The notes below the pieces were generated by a model that was given only the letters and a program-made list of their open reading frames with translations, had not been told where the DNA came from and ran no database searches. The position numbers were made by a program, and so were the translations under genes. From JBNKVT01 sp050299335 (GTDB lineage: Bacteria; Pseudomonadota; Alphaproteobacteria; Rhodobacterales; Rhodobacteraceae), in the NCBI GenBank assembly GCA_050299335.1, contig JBNKVT010000044.1, positions 1-64,000 of the forward strand: DNA of 64,000 nt, read 5' to 3'. Position 1 is the stretch's first letter; each line of letters opens with the position of its first letter. Below are positions 18,257 to 26,477 of the stretch, in pieces.

Positions 18257-18426
18257 TAGCCGTGGGCCGGGTGGTGCAGGGCAGCGGCAACGCGGGCGGG
18301 AATGGCGCGCAACGCCTTGAAGGCACCAAGGAACATCTCGGTGATGAATTCGGCCCGCAGACGGTGGGCGCGGATGATGGCGTCCTCGATCTCGGCGCGG
18401 CTCGGCATCTTGGTCTCTTCGGACAT
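18256..18426 (-). CDS. Small hypothetical protein with amphipathic helix
   Basis: A 56-residue product, MSEETKMPSRAEIEDAII and onward, ending RAIPARVAAALHHPAHG. The start at 18424-18426 has a CAGGAGACA ribosome site at good distance. Residues 9-45 form a predicted long amphipathic helix with basic and hydrophobic faces. The layout recalls short DUF1127-like alphaproteobacterial proteins, but the RxxLRxRxxD-type motif is not clear, so no family is claimed. Its stop codon overlaps the last base of a palindromic repeat. Confidence 0.6.
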   Translation of the reverse strand: MSEETKMPSRAEIEDAIIRAHRLRAEFITEMFLGAFKALRAIPARVAAALHHPAHG

Positions 18427-18658
18427 CTGATTGTCTCCTGATCGGGGCCGCCGGTCGGCCGACGGTCTTCGGCTCAGAAGATAGGGCGATGCTGCAGGTG
18501 CGAGAAGAGGCGCCTGCGCCAAGGCCGCCATGCGCCGGATGCATATCTTTCGGGGAGGAACCCCGGCATGCCGCCAGCCTTGGCAGATCTCGGACCAGGT
18601 TCCTCTCCCTTGTCAGGGAGAAAGATCTGGAAAGCAGACCGTGCGATCTTTCGACGCC

Positions 18659-19414
18659 CTAGTTTCGGGCGATATCCGAGCCCGGGACCGCCACCGGGCT
18701 CCTTGCCGGCCGCTTGCCCGTGTCACCGCGCGGAATATTCAGGTGCCGCAGATAGCGCCTCTCCAGCGCACGGAAGCCGAGAACCACAAGACCGGTAATC
18801 GCCATATAGAGAATGGCCGCAGTCAGGAAGCCCTCATAGGCGACATAGAATTTGGCGTTGAGCGTGCGCCCGGCGCCGAGGATGTCCTGGACGGTGATGA
18901 TGCTGGCCACCGCCGAACCATGCAGCATGAAGACGAACTCGTTGCCATATTGCGGCAGCGCACGGCGAAGCGCGGAAGGAATGAGGACCAGCCAGTCCAC
19001 CTGTCTATTTGACAGGCCGAGCGCCCGGGCGCCTTCGATTTCACCCGATGGGGTGGTCTCGACCGCGCCGCGAATGATCTCGGTCGCATAGGCGCCAGAA
19101 TTCAGCGAGAAGGTAATCAGCGCGCACCACCAGGCGTCGCGGAGGATAACCCACGCAAAGCTGTCCTGAACGAACTTGAACTGCGACAGGCCGTAATAGA
19201 CCAGATAGAGTTGGACCAGAAGCGGCGTGCCCCGGAACAGGTAGACATAGGCATTGATGAGCGGCGAGGCGAAAGGCTTTCGCCGCGCCCGGGCGATACC
19301 GGACGGAAGGGCGATGCAAAAGCCGATAGCGACCGACAGGACCGTCAGTTGCAGGGTCAGCCAGACGCCGTTTGCAAAGAGCTCCCAGTTTTCGAGAACC
19401 AGGTCAAACCGCAT
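18659..19414 (-). CDS. Amino-acid ABC transporter permease (HisM-type)
   Basis: 251 residues with about five membrane helices. The inner-membrane permease signature of polar amino-acid importers is present: YVYLFRGTPLLVQLYLVYYG near 55-75, then the EAA loop EIEGARALGLSNRQVDWLVLIPSALRRALPQYGNE near 135-170, which contacts the ATPase. The start MRFDLVLENWEL at 19414 overlaps the upstream permease gene by 11 bases. With that permease and the binding protein it forms a His/Lys/Arg/ornithine-type importer. No ATPase gene follows; the next bases are intergenic. Confidence 0.92.
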   Translation of the reverse strand: MRFDLVLENWELFANGVWLTLQLTVLSVAIGFCIALPSGIARARRKPFASPLINAYVYLFRGTPLLVQLYLVYYGLSQFKFVQDSFAWVILRDAWWCALITFSLNSGAYATEIIRGAVETTPSGEIEGARALGLSNRQVDWLVLIPSALRRALPQYGNEFVFMLHGSAVASIITVQDILGAGRTLNAKFYVAYEGFLTAAILYMAITGLVVLGFRALERRYLRHLNIPRGDTGKRPARSPVAVPGSDIARN

Positions 19415-20093
19415 GATGGCCGACCAGCGCCGTGCGGCGTTCGAGATATTCGAAGATCTTCGTCGAGACGAAGGTGATGCAGAGATAGACCAGAAGCACG
19501 AAACACATGAAGACGAAGGGTTCACGCACCGATTTGCCGGTATCGTTGGCCAGCCCCACGAGGTCCTCCAGTCCGATGACCGAGACAACGGCGGTGGATT
19601 TGACCAGCACCTGCCAGACATTGGCATAGCCCGGCAGGGCAAAGCGGGCGAGTTGCGGGATGGTGACTTTCCACAGGATGGCGGCGCGCTTGAGGCCAAG
19701 CGCCTGGGCGGCCTCGATCTGGCCGCGCGGGATGGTGAGATAGGCGCCCCGGAAGGTTTCGGTGAGATAGGCGCCGAAGATGAAGCCTATGGCCAGCATA
19801 CCGGCGAGGAATTTCGAAAGATCGACATAATCCCATTCGAACATCCTGCCGATATCGTTGATCAGCCGCTGGCCGCCGAAATATATCAAAAGGATCATCA
19901 CCAGGTCCGGAACGCCCCGGACCAGGGTGGTGTAGAGGCGGACGAAGCCGCCCGAGATGCGACCCCCGGCGATCTTTCCCGCGGCACCAAGGGCTCCGAG
20001 AAGGGTCGCCAGCGTCAACGAGGTCACCGCAAGAAGGATGGTGACGAGCGCACCGCGCAAGAGCAGCGGAATATACGGGAAGAGATCTGCCAT
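19404..20093 (-). CDS. Amino-acid ABC transporter permease (HisQ-type)
   Basis: 229 residues with membrane helices at about 7-38, 58-80, 90-112 and 185-215. It carries LYTTLVRGVPDLVMILLIYFGG and the EAA loop QIEAAQALGLKRAAILWKVTIPQLARFALPGYAN near 125-158. It is the partner of the HisM-type permease, whose start overlaps its stop region. The binding-protein gene ends 43 bases upstream, in the usual order binding protein, HisQ, HisM. The missing HisP-type ATPase must come from elsewhere. Confidence 0.93.
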   Translation of the reverse strand: MADLFPYIPLLLRGALVTILLAVTSLTLATLLGALGAAGKIAGGRISGGFVRLYTTLVRGVPDLVMILLIYFGGQRLINDIGRMFEWDYVDLSKFLAGMLAIGFIFGAYLTETFRGAYLTIPRGQIEAAQALGLKRAAILWKVTIPQLARFALPGYANVWQVLVKSTAVVSVIGLEDLVGLANDTGKSVREPFVFMCFVLLVYLCITFVSTKIFEYLERRTALVGHHAV

Positions 20094-20136
20094 GTAGGGC
20101 GTCCCTGCCCCGGAAGCTCCGGGACAGGGGGACGGC

Positions 20137-20892
20137 TCAGCCGCCGTAGATGTCGAAGTCGAAATACTTCGCGTTGATTTCCTGGTACTGGCCCGAGGCG
20201 CGGATGGCCTCGATGGCGGCGTTCAGCTTCGCCTTGAGCTCTTCCTCGCCCTGGCGGATACCGATCCCGGCACCTTCGCCGTGATATTCCGGAATCGAAT
20301 AATCGGGCCCGAAGAAATCATAGCCTTCCCCCGCCTCGGTATTCACGAACCCGTCGAGGGCAGCGACGCTGTCGGCCATGAACGCGTCGATCCGGCCAGC
20401 GGTCAGGTCGAGATAGACCTCGTCCTGGGTGCCGTAGAGCTTCAACTCCACATTCGGGAACTCGCCCTCCATGAAGTCCTGGTGGATGGTCCCGCGCTGG
20501 ACGCCCACCACCTTGCCGTCGAGATTGTCGACGGTGAGGCCGCTATCCTCGGCAGCGACGAACTTGGCCGGGGTGTTGTAATACTTGTTGGAGAAATCGA
20601 TGACCTGCTTGCGTTCCTCGGTGATCGACATCGAGGCGATGATGGCGTCGCATTTGCGTTCGAGCAGGGCGGGGATGATGCCGTCCCAGTCGGTCTTTTC
20701 CATCGAGCAGGACATGCCCATTTCGTCGCAGAGTGCGTTGGCGATGTCGATGTCGAAACCGACGACGTCGCCGCTGTCATCGGTCAAGGAAAACGGCGGA
20801 TAGGCTCCCTCGACGCAGATTTTCAGGTCCTGGGCGATAGCCGAACCTGCCGCGGAAAGTGCGATCAGGGTGGCTGCGATGGTTTTCTTCAT
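20137..20892 (-). CDS. Periplasmic basic/polar amino-acid binding protein
   Basis: 251 residues. The signal peptide is MKKTIAATLIALSAAGSAIA (cleavage after about residue 20). The SBP family 3 fold then begins LKICVEGAYPPFSLTDDSG, with DVVGFDIDIANALCDEMGM, CDAIIASMSITEERKQVIDFS and VVGVQRGTIHQDF. These are ligand-pocket segments of lysine/arginine/ornithine- and histidine-binding proteins (ArgT/HisJ). It has the paired Cys of that family near residues 46 and 53. The start at 20892 gives the signal peptide; the longer frame does not. It is the first gene of the importer operon. Confidence 0.93.
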   Translation of the reverse strand: MKKTIAATLIALSAAGSAIAQDLKICVEGAYPPFSLTDDSGDVVGFDIDIANALCDEMGMSCSMEKTDWDGIIPALLERKCDAIIASMSITEERKQVIDFSNKYYNTPAKFVAAEDSGLTVDNLDGKVVGVQRGTIHQDFMEGEFPNVELKLYGTQDEVYLDLTAGRIDAFMADSVAALDGFVNTEAGEGYDFFGPDYSIPEYHGEGAGIGIRQGEEELKAKLNAAIEAIRASGQYQEINAKYFDFDIYGG

Positions 20893-21387
20893 CTTGCTGG
20901 TCTCCCGGTTGGATCTTGTGACATTCTGACGCGCAGCCTTAGCCAAGGCAGGCAGCGCGTCAAGACAAAGCCGGGCAGCGCCCTGCGGGTGACGTATGGG
21001 AATGTGGGCGGAGCGTGGCCGGAAAGCGAATCACCCCTGCTGGTTTCGGGGCGCGACAAGGCAAATTTGTGACGAGGGGGGCGGGTTGGCAGGGTTCCGC
21101 TCAATCACAATTTTGCAACAGTTCATTGCATGCGAATTTTCAACGGCGGAACCGCGGAATCTGTCCACACGATTTCCACACCCGAAATTTCCGTGCAATT
21201 ACCTTTGTTAATAGTATGTTACTATTCTCTCAACTAAAGGACTTCTTTCGCTGACTGCAGGTCCATCTGTCGCGCAGGCGACAGTGGTAGTGTGATATTT
21301 CACACCGGCACCTAAATCTTGTTCTGTACGCGCAGCTGCGTTAGGCTATGCCCTGTTACATGGTAATTGTTTCGTGGGGGCGATCCA
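20893..21387. other. Intergenic, promoter region for two divergent units
   Basis: A 495-base gap that turns AT-rich between about 21100 and 21360 (for example GTTAATAGTATGTTACTATT near 21207-21226). It presumably holds the promoters of the importer and of the 80-residue membrane protein. Two small inverted repeats, GTCGCGCAGGCGAC and GTGTGATATTTCACAC, lie near 21270-21305. No gene is seen. Confidence 0.5.
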
Positions 21388-21630
21388 ATGAGTCAGACAC
21401 TGCAAAACATATCCCAAGACCTCGTTGTCGTGGGTGAGACCGCTCGAGATTTCGTGGGGGAATCGATTTTCGGCGCTCTCGGAATTCAGTCGACCGACTT
21501 CATGAACAGCTTCACCCTATTCCTTGCCGTGCTCGGGCTGGCTTTCGTGGTGTTCCGGATTATCTCTCCGGCACCCCATGCGCGCTATCGCCGCGACAGC
21601 TACGGGATCGAATTCGGACGTAACCGGTAA
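21388..21630 (+). CDS. Small hypothetical membrane protein
   Basis: 80 residues, MSQTLQNISQDLVVVGETAR and onward. An acidic/hydrophobic N-terminal part is followed by one clear membrane helix at about 40-62 (NSFTLFLAVLGLAFVVFRII) and a basic C-terminus with ARYRRDSYGIEFGRNR. This suggests an N-out, C-in single-pass protein. GGGGGCGATCC lies just before the ATG at 21388. It has its own long AT-rich upstream region and a strong terminator 22 bases downstream, so it is a monocistronic, probably well-expressed gene. I do not recognise the family. Confidence 0.68.
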   Translation: MSQTLQNISQDLVVVGETARDFVGESIFGALGIQSTDFMNSFTLFLAVLGLAFVVFRIISPAPHARYRRDSYGIEFGRNR

Positions 21631-21651
21631 CTCGTACCACTCCAAGGAAAG

Positions 21652-21682
21652 GCGCGTCACTTCGGTGGCGCGCTTTTTTTTA
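21652..21682 (+). terminator. Rho-independent terminator
   Basis: Stem GCGCGTCAC / GTGGCGCGC with the stable TTCG loop, followed by nine T. It lies 22 bases after the 80-residue membrane-protein gene. Confidence 0.92.
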
Positions 21683-21820
21683 ACCCCCGGGTCTGAATTG
21701 ACCTGCCGGAACTGGCGCTCTGACAATCCGCAACCGACAGACCGTATACCGGCCCAACTCGGGACGATACCGCTCTCAGCCTCGATCCTTCCGCCGCCCT
21801 CGGTTGCAGAAACCGCTGCG

Positions 21821-22765
21821 TCAGGGCCCGATCCGGCCTTCGATGGCCAGCCAGATCCTTTCGGCGACATTGATACCGTCGAACCGCTCCAACTCCTGGA
21901 TGCCGGTGGGCGAGGTGACATTGATTTCGGTCAGGTTGCCGCCAATCACGTCGATCCCGACGAAGATCTGGCCCTTTTCGCGCAGGAGCGGGCCGATGGC
22001 AGCGCAGATTTCGAGGTCGCGAGTGGTCAGTGTGGTCTTCTCCGGGCGGCCGCCTACATGCATGTTGGACCGGGTCTCGCCCTCGGCTGGCACACGGTTG
22101 ATACCGCCGACTGCCTCGCCATCGACAAGGATGACGCGCTTGTCGCCTTGCGCCACATCGGGGAGGAATTTCTGCACGATCAGCGGTTCTCGCGAAAAGC
22201 CGGTGAACAGCTCGTGCAGGGAATTCAGATTGCGGTCATTGCCATCGAGCCTGAAGACCCCGGCGCCGCCATTTCCGTAGAGCGGTTTCAAGATGATGTC
22301 GCCATGCTGCGCTTTGAAGGCCCCGAGATGGCCAATATCGCGGGCGATGGTGGTGGGCGGGGTGAGGTCGGGGAAGTCGAGGACCAGAAGTTTTTCGGGG
22401 TAGTTGCGGACCCAGAACGGGTCATTGACCACCAGCGTGCCGGGCGACAGCCGGTCGAGGATATGGGTGGTTGTGATGTAATGCATGTCGAAGGGCGGGT
22501 CCTGGCGGAGCCAGACGACATCCCAGTCGGCTAGGTCGACAGTAGTGAGTTCGCCCTTGGTGAAATGGTTGCCCTTTTCGCGGCGGACTTCGAGCGGCCA
22601 GCCGGTGGCGGTGACGCGGCCCTGATCCCAGGCAAGCTGGTCGGGGAGGTAGTAGAACAACTCATGGCCGCGCGCCTGCGCCTCTTCGAGGATGCGGAAG
22701 CTGGAATCGGCGTTGATGTCGATGGCCTCGATCGGGTCCATCTGCATGGCGACCTTGAGTGTCAT
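21821..22765 (-). CDS. gshB: Glutathione synthetase
   Basis: 314 residues that ligate gamma-glutamylcysteine and glycine using ATP in the cytoplasm. It begins LKVAMQMDPIEAIDINADSS, the family N-terminus. VVWLRQDPPFDMHYITTTHILD, DIILKPLYGNGGAGVFRL (ATP-grasp) and DKRVILVDGEAVGGINRVP follow. GIDVIGGNLTEINVTSPTG, the metal- and substrate-binding end, is near 270-290. The length matches the bacterial family. It is transcribed alone on the minus strand, with a family A palindrome 20 bases upstream of its start. Confidence 0.96.
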   Translation of the reverse strand: MTLKVAMQMDPIEAIDINADSSFRILEEAQARGHELFYYLPDQLAWDQGRVTATGWPLEVRREKGNHFTKGELTTVDLADWDVVWLRQDPPFDMHYITTTHILDRLSPGTLVVNDPFWVRNYPEKLLVLDFPDLTPPTTIARDIGHLGAFKAQHGDIILKPLYGNGGAGVFRLDGNDRNLNSLHELFTGFSREPLIVQKFLPDVAQGDKRVILVDGEAVGGINRVPAEGETRSNMHVGGRPEKTTLTTRDLEICAAIGPLLREKGQIFVGIDVIGGNLTEINVTSPTGIQELERFDGINVAERIWLAIEGRIGP

Positions 22766-22784
22766 GACACCTCCTTCAAGGGGT

Positions 22785-22804
22785 GGTGCGTGAAATCACG
22801 CACC
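22785..22804. repeat. Palindromic repeat, family A, copy 2
   Basis: The same perfect palindrome as at 5647-5666, GGTGCGTGAAATCACGCACC, followed by CTACGGGG. It lies between the ubiH-like gene and gshB. Confidence 0.8.
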
Positions 22805-22869
22805 CTACGGGGATGACTTGGCGCATTCCGCGAGGGTTTTCAATGTGGCTTTCGGTGGATGGTCTGTTC

Positions 22870-24066
22870 TCAGCCCATGCCGAGCCGCATCAGCGAGCGG
22901 CGGATGGGCGTCGTGGTGAAGATGGTTTTCAAGGCCTTAAGGCGGAGGTCCTTCAGGAGGCCGATATCGGTCATCGCGGCGCGGTTCAGGAGGTCGATGC
23001 CGAGGGTGCGGGTCTGAACGATGGTGTGGCGTTTGCGGGAATAGGCGTCGAGAAGGGCCGGGGAGGCGATGTCCTTGCCAGTCTCCCGTGCCTTGGCCAG
23101 CAGGTCGCGCAGGGTGGCGATATCGGCCAGCGAGGTGTTCAGTCCTTGTGCCCCGATGGGCGGGACGACATGGGCGGCTTCGGCGATTAGTGCAGTACGG
23201 GGGCCGGAGAAGCTATTGGCCACCTGCGAGATGATCGGCCAGAGGGCGCGGTCGGAGGCAAGGGTCAGGGGGCCGAGCACGCCGAGGGCGCGGGTGTTGA
23301 GTTCGGTTTCGAATTCGTTCTGAGGGAGCACTGCGAGCCTTGCCGCCTCGCCGCCGCGTTCCATCCAGACCACGGCGGAATGGTGGGCGCCGTCATGGTC
23401 GGGGAGGGGGACCAGCGTGAAGGGCCCGCCGGAGCGGTGGATTTCGGTGGAGATATTGTCGTGGGGCAGCGCATGCCGCACGCTGAAGACCAGCGCCTTC
23501 TGCCCATACCCCCAACGCCGCACCCCGATCCCGAGGGCCTCGCGTACGAAACTGTCGCGCCCGTCGGCGGCGACCAGCAGCTGTGCCTCGACCTGGGAGC
23601 CATCCGAGAGTGCCGCGATCACGGTGCCTGTCCGGGGGGTCACCCGGGTCAGCCTTGCGGCATGGCGCATTTCGGCCAGGTCGAGTGTGTCGAGCCGCGC
23701 GGCGATCGCCTTGCGCAGGACCGTATTGGGAAGATTGTAGCCGAATGCCTCCTGCCCGATCTCGGCAGCGTCGAAATTCGCCGTCGCGCGGATTTCGTTT
23801 TCATCTCCCCCGGCATCAATGATCCGCATGATCGTCAGCGCGGTCGCGTGATGCGAGAGGCCGGGCCACAGACCGGCCTCTTCCAGCAGCGCCACCGAGG
23901 GCATCAGGAAGGCCGTGCTGCGGAGATCGGTGTCTCTCGCCTCGGCGGTCGGCGGGGCGGGATCGACGCAGATCACCGAGAACCCCTCTGCGGCGAAGGA
24001 CGCGGCAGCGGTCATACCGGCAATGCCACCGCCGGCGATCAGGATATCTGTTCGGGTCCGGGTCAT
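22870..24066 (-). CDS. UbiH/UbiF-type FAD-dependent ubiquinone hydroxylase
   Basis: 398 residues. The FAD-binding Rossmann motif ILIAGGGIAGMTAAASFA is at 9-26 and the second FAD motif LVAADGRDSFVREALGIG near 164. FSGPRTALIAEAAHVVPPIGAQGLNTSLAD near 285-315 is the third, with the GD-like and P-I-x-x-Q-G-x-N residues of UbiH family enzymes. It probably hydroxylates the ubiquinone ring. Which position (C1, C5 or C6) cannot be decided, and alphaproteobacteria use UbiL/UbiM variants, so no symbol is given. It is transcribed singly. Confidence 0.85.
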   Translation of the reverse strand: MTRTRTDILIAGGGIAGMTAAASFAAEGFSVICVDPAPPTAEARDTDLRSTAFLMPSVALLEEAGLWPGLSHHATALTIMRIIDAGGDENEIRATANFDAAEIGQEAFGYNLPNTVLRKAIAARLDTLDLAEMRHAARLTRVTPRTGTVIAALSDGSQVEAQLLVAADGRDSFVREALGIGVRRWGYGQKALVFSVRHALPHDNISTEIHRSGGPFTLVPLPDHDGAHHSAVVWMERGGEAARLAVLPQNEFETELNTRALGVLGPLTLASDRALWPIISQVANSFSGPRTALIAEAAHVVPPIGAQGLNTSLADIATLRDLLAKARETGKDIASPALLDAYSRKRHTIVQTRTLGIDLLNRAAMTDIGLLKDLRLKALKTIFTTTPIRRSLMRLGMG

Positions 24067-24118
24067 GGGTACAGAGATAGGGCGCGCGGGGGCGGGCGTC
24101 TACCGCTTGTGAAAGGGT

Positions 24119-24138
24119 GGGCGGGGTGAACCCCGCCC
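24119..24138. repeat. Palindromic repeat, family B, copy 1
   Basis: GGGCGGGGTGAACCCCGCCC followed by TACC. The same core occurs in the opposite orientation at 27794-27813, right after the gltX stop. Confidence 0.75.
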
Positions 24139-24149
24139 TACCGGAAAAA

Positions 24150-24185
24150 CAAAGGGCCGCGCGAAGGGTGTCGCGCGGCCCTTTG
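24150..24185 (-). terminator. Rho-independent terminator of the rpsF-rpsR-rplI operon
   Basis: 14-base perfect stem CAAAGGGCCGCGCG / CGCGCGGCCCTTTG with an 8-base loop. On the minus strand it runs into TTTGTTTTT. It lies about 20 bases beyond the rplI stop. Confidence 0.9.
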
Positions 24186-24204
24186 TTGAAACTTTCCGAG
24201 AAGC

Positions 24205-24858
24205 TCAGTCCTCGTCTTCGGGGGAACCCTCGGGAACCTCGACCGGCTCGGAGCTTTCGCCCTCGTCGCGGTTGGAGATGTCGAACCCGTCTTCGTCAAG
24301 TGCCGCGGCGCCGACCTCGTCGAACAGCTCGGCGATATCGAACTCGGCTTCGGCATCCGCCTCGGCTTGCAGGTCCTGGATCGACTTGCCCGAGGCCTGC
24401 AGCTCGGCCTCTTCGGCCGAACGGGCGACGTTAACGGTGATCCGAACCTCGACTTCGGGATGCAGGACCACAGTCATCGCGTGCAGGCCCAGTTCCTTGA
24501 CCGGACGGTCGAGGACGATCTGCTTGCGGTCGACTGTGAACCCGGTCTCGGTCGCAGCATCGGCCACGTCCCGGACGGTGACCGAACCATAGAGCGCCCC
24601 GGCATCGGAGGCGGAGCGAATCACCACGAAACTCTGGCCGTCCAGTTTCGCGCCCAGCGCATCGGCCTCTTTCTTCGTTTCCAGGTTCCGCGCCTCAAGC
24701 TGAGCCTTTTCGGCCTCGAACCGGGCGAGATTGTCCTTGGTCGCGCGCAGCGCCTTGCCCTGGGGCAGAAGGAAATTGCGGGCATAACCCTGCTTGACGT
24801 TCACCACTTCGCCCATCTGGCCGAGCTTGGCGACGCGTTCGAGAAGTACGACTTCCAT
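24205..24858 (-). CDS. rplI: 50S ribosomal protein L9 with acidic C-terminal extension
   Basis: 217 residues. Residues 1-150 are a complete bL9: MEVVLLERVAKLGQMGEVVNVKQGYARNFLLP, the long connecting helix, and the C-terminal rRNA-binding domain with ELGLHAMTVVLHPEVEVRITVNV. The last 65 or so residues are an acidic, low-complexity tail (for example AELFDEVGAAALDEDG, ending EGSPEDED), making it much longer than the usual 148-150. Such tails occur in this order of bacteria. It is the last gene of rpsF-rpsR-rplI. Confidence 0.97.
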   Translation of the reverse strand: MEVVLLERVAKLGQMGEVVNVKQGYARNFLLPQGKALRATKDNLARFEAEKAQLEARNLETKKEADALGAKLDGQSFVVIRSASDAGALYGSVTVRDVADAATETGFTVDRKQIVLDRPVKELGLHAMTVVLHPEVEVRITVNVARSAEEAELQASGKSIQDLQAEADAEAEFDIAELFDEVGAAALDEDGFDISNRDEGESSEPVEVPEGSPEDED

Positions 24859-24868
24859 GATGGTCTCC

Positions 24869-25096
24869 TTACTTCACGGCATAGGGCAGCAGGGCGAGGA
24901 AGCGGGCGCGCTTGATGGCCCGGGCCAGCTCGCGCTGCTTCTTCGCCGAAACGGCGGTGATCCGGCTGGGCACGATCTTGCCGCGCTCGGAGATGTAACG
25001 CTGCAAGAGCTTCACGTCCTTGTAGTCGATCTTCGGCGCATCGGTGCCGGAGAAGGGGCAGGACTTGCGGCGGCGGAAAAACGGTTTGTTTGCCAT
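24869..25096 (-). CDS. rpsR: 30S ribosomal protein S18
   Basis: 75 residues: MANKPFFRRRKSCPFSG and onward. The family core IDYKDVKLLQRYISERGKIVPSRIT is present, followed by KKQRELARAIKRARFLALLPY. The length is normal and the sequence complete. It sits 14 bases after rpsF and 10 bases before rplI; S18 binds next to S6 in the small subunit platform, in line with the joint operon. Confidence 0.98.
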   Translation of the reverse strand: MANKPFFRRRKSCPFSGTDAPKIDYKDVKLLQRYISERGKIVPSRITAVSAKKQRELARAIKRARFLALLPYAVK

Positions 25097-25110
25097 GTGC
25101 TTATCCTTCC

Positions 25111-25482
25111 TCAGTCGCGGCGCGGGCGCGCGTTGCGGGTGGCGCGCTCTTCCTTGGCGTGCTTGGCGAGCACCACCGCGGAGGGGCCTTCCTCGTGTTC
25201 GTCGACACGGATCGACATCACCCGCATCACGTCGTCATGCAGCCGCATCAGCCGCTCCATCTCCTGCACGGCCGGGGCCGGGCTGTCGGAGCGCACAAAG
25301 GCATAATGCCCCTTGCGGTTCTTGTTGATCTTGTAGGCCATGGTCTTCAGACCCCAGTATTCGGAATCCTTCACCGTGCCGCCATTGTCGGCGAGCACCT
25401 GACCAAAATGTTCGATGAGGCCTTCGGCTTGCGTGTTGGACAGGTCCTGACGCGCAATGAAGACATGCTCGTAAAGAGCCAT
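25111..25482 (-). CDS. rpsF: 30S ribosomal protein S6
   Basis: 123 residues, starting MALYEHVFIARQDLSNTQ. It includes GLKTMAYKINKNRKGHYAFV and the DDVMRVMSIRVDE segment, all typical of bS6. The start at 25482 is chosen because MALYEHVF is the conserved N-terminus; the longer frame adds a non-homologous 20 residues. The C-terminal tail after residue 100 is basic and variable. It is the first gene of the ribosomal operon. Confidence 0.97.
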   Translation of the reverse strand: MALYEHVFIARQDLSNTQAEGLIEHFGQVLADNGGTVKDSEYWGLKTMAYKINKNRKGHYAFVRSDSPAPAVQEMERLMRLHDDVMRVMSIRVDEHEEGPSAVVLAKHAKEERATRNARPRRD

Positions 25483-25626
25483 GCGTTTCGTCCTTTTTCC
25501 GGCGTGCTTCAAAATTCGGGCCAAGCTCTCCGGGGCCCGCATACGAGAGGCGACGCGATAGAAGTCGTCCGGAGAGATGGGGCCTTATACAGGCTTTCGG
25601 GGGTCATGCAAGGGATGTCGGCCGCA

Positions 25627-26220
25627 TTACTGTCCCAGCAGCCAGTTACAGTAGTGCCGGGCAAAACCGATTGGCTGACCTTCGCTGCCCAATGCAGGCC
25701 GGATGCCCTCTTCGTCCGCCAATCGATCCATCCAGATCTGGCCCGCTGCGTCGCCCGTTACGACAAGCAGATCCCACAGCGCGCTTCCGTGATCAAAAAG
25801 GAACAGTGCTCCGGCAGTTGTCTGCGGCGTCGCGTCCTGAGGCGGAATGTCGAGCGCCGTCTTGTGCGGAAAAGGGCTTCCCAGCAACTCGTTGGGCTCG
25901 TCCGGGGAGCGATATATCGTGCCCTCTTCCCATGGCAGACTGTCGTCGAAAGGTGCACCAAGCTCTCTCATGTATAGGCCGGGTCCATCCCCACCATCCC
26001 CGACCTGCAAGAGAAATGTGCGATACTCGTAGGGAAGGATTATCTGGTACGTGCGCTCGAACTCTTCGACGAAGGCATCAGTAAGTGGATCGGACAGAAA
26101 GTTCCGCGCCGTCGGCTCCCACCCGAGATTCCTGGCATTGGCAGTCGCTCTGGATTGTTGAGCGTCCATGACGGCCTGGCGGTTCCAGGTTGTTCCATCG
26201 AAAAATTCGTTCGGTTCCAT
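25627..26220 (-). CDS. SMI1/KNR4 (SUKH) family protein
   Basis: 197 residues. The SUKH core is at about 40-75 and again later: LTDAFVEEFERTYQIILPYEYRTFLLQVGDGGDGPG. GALFLFDHGSALWDLLVVTGDAAGQIWMDR follows, in the usual order of the family. SUKH proteins are often immunity proteins against polymorphic or contact-dependent toxins, but many are housekeeping or unknown. No toxin gene is next to it. It lies between the ribosomal operon and gltX, and the gene and its upstream region are visibly lower in GC than the neighbours (30 of 60 G+C in one hand-counted line). The start is 26220 or an in-frame ATG 36 bases earlier; ribosome sites are weak for both. Confidence 0.75.
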   Translation of the reverse strand: MEPNEFFDGTTWNRQAVMDAQQSRATANARNLGWEPTARNFLSDPLTDAFVEEFERTYQIILPYEYRTFLLQVGDGGDGPGLYMRELGAPFDDSLPWEEGTIYRSPDEPNELLGSPFPHKTALDIPPQDATPQTTAGALFLFDHGSALWDLLVVTGDAAGQIWMDRLADEEGIRPALGSEGQPIGFARHYCNWLLGQ

Positions 26221-26477
26221 CGGCAGGTGTCTTTCTGTCCAGAGGCTAGGCGACATGATAGATTGTACTGTTTCACCAGACAATCCGGCGCTTTTCCTGC
26301 TGCCGCTGAAGCGCGCGAGATCAAATGAGGTGCACGGAATACCTGAAAAGGGCACTGGCGCTCAGGCTAATTTCGGCTCCGCTAGTCCGGATCGAGCCAT
26401 AACAGCTCTGATCTTGCGACTACCCGTTCACCCCAAGAATAAAACACGCTAGGACGTGGCGACCCCGGAGGATTCAT

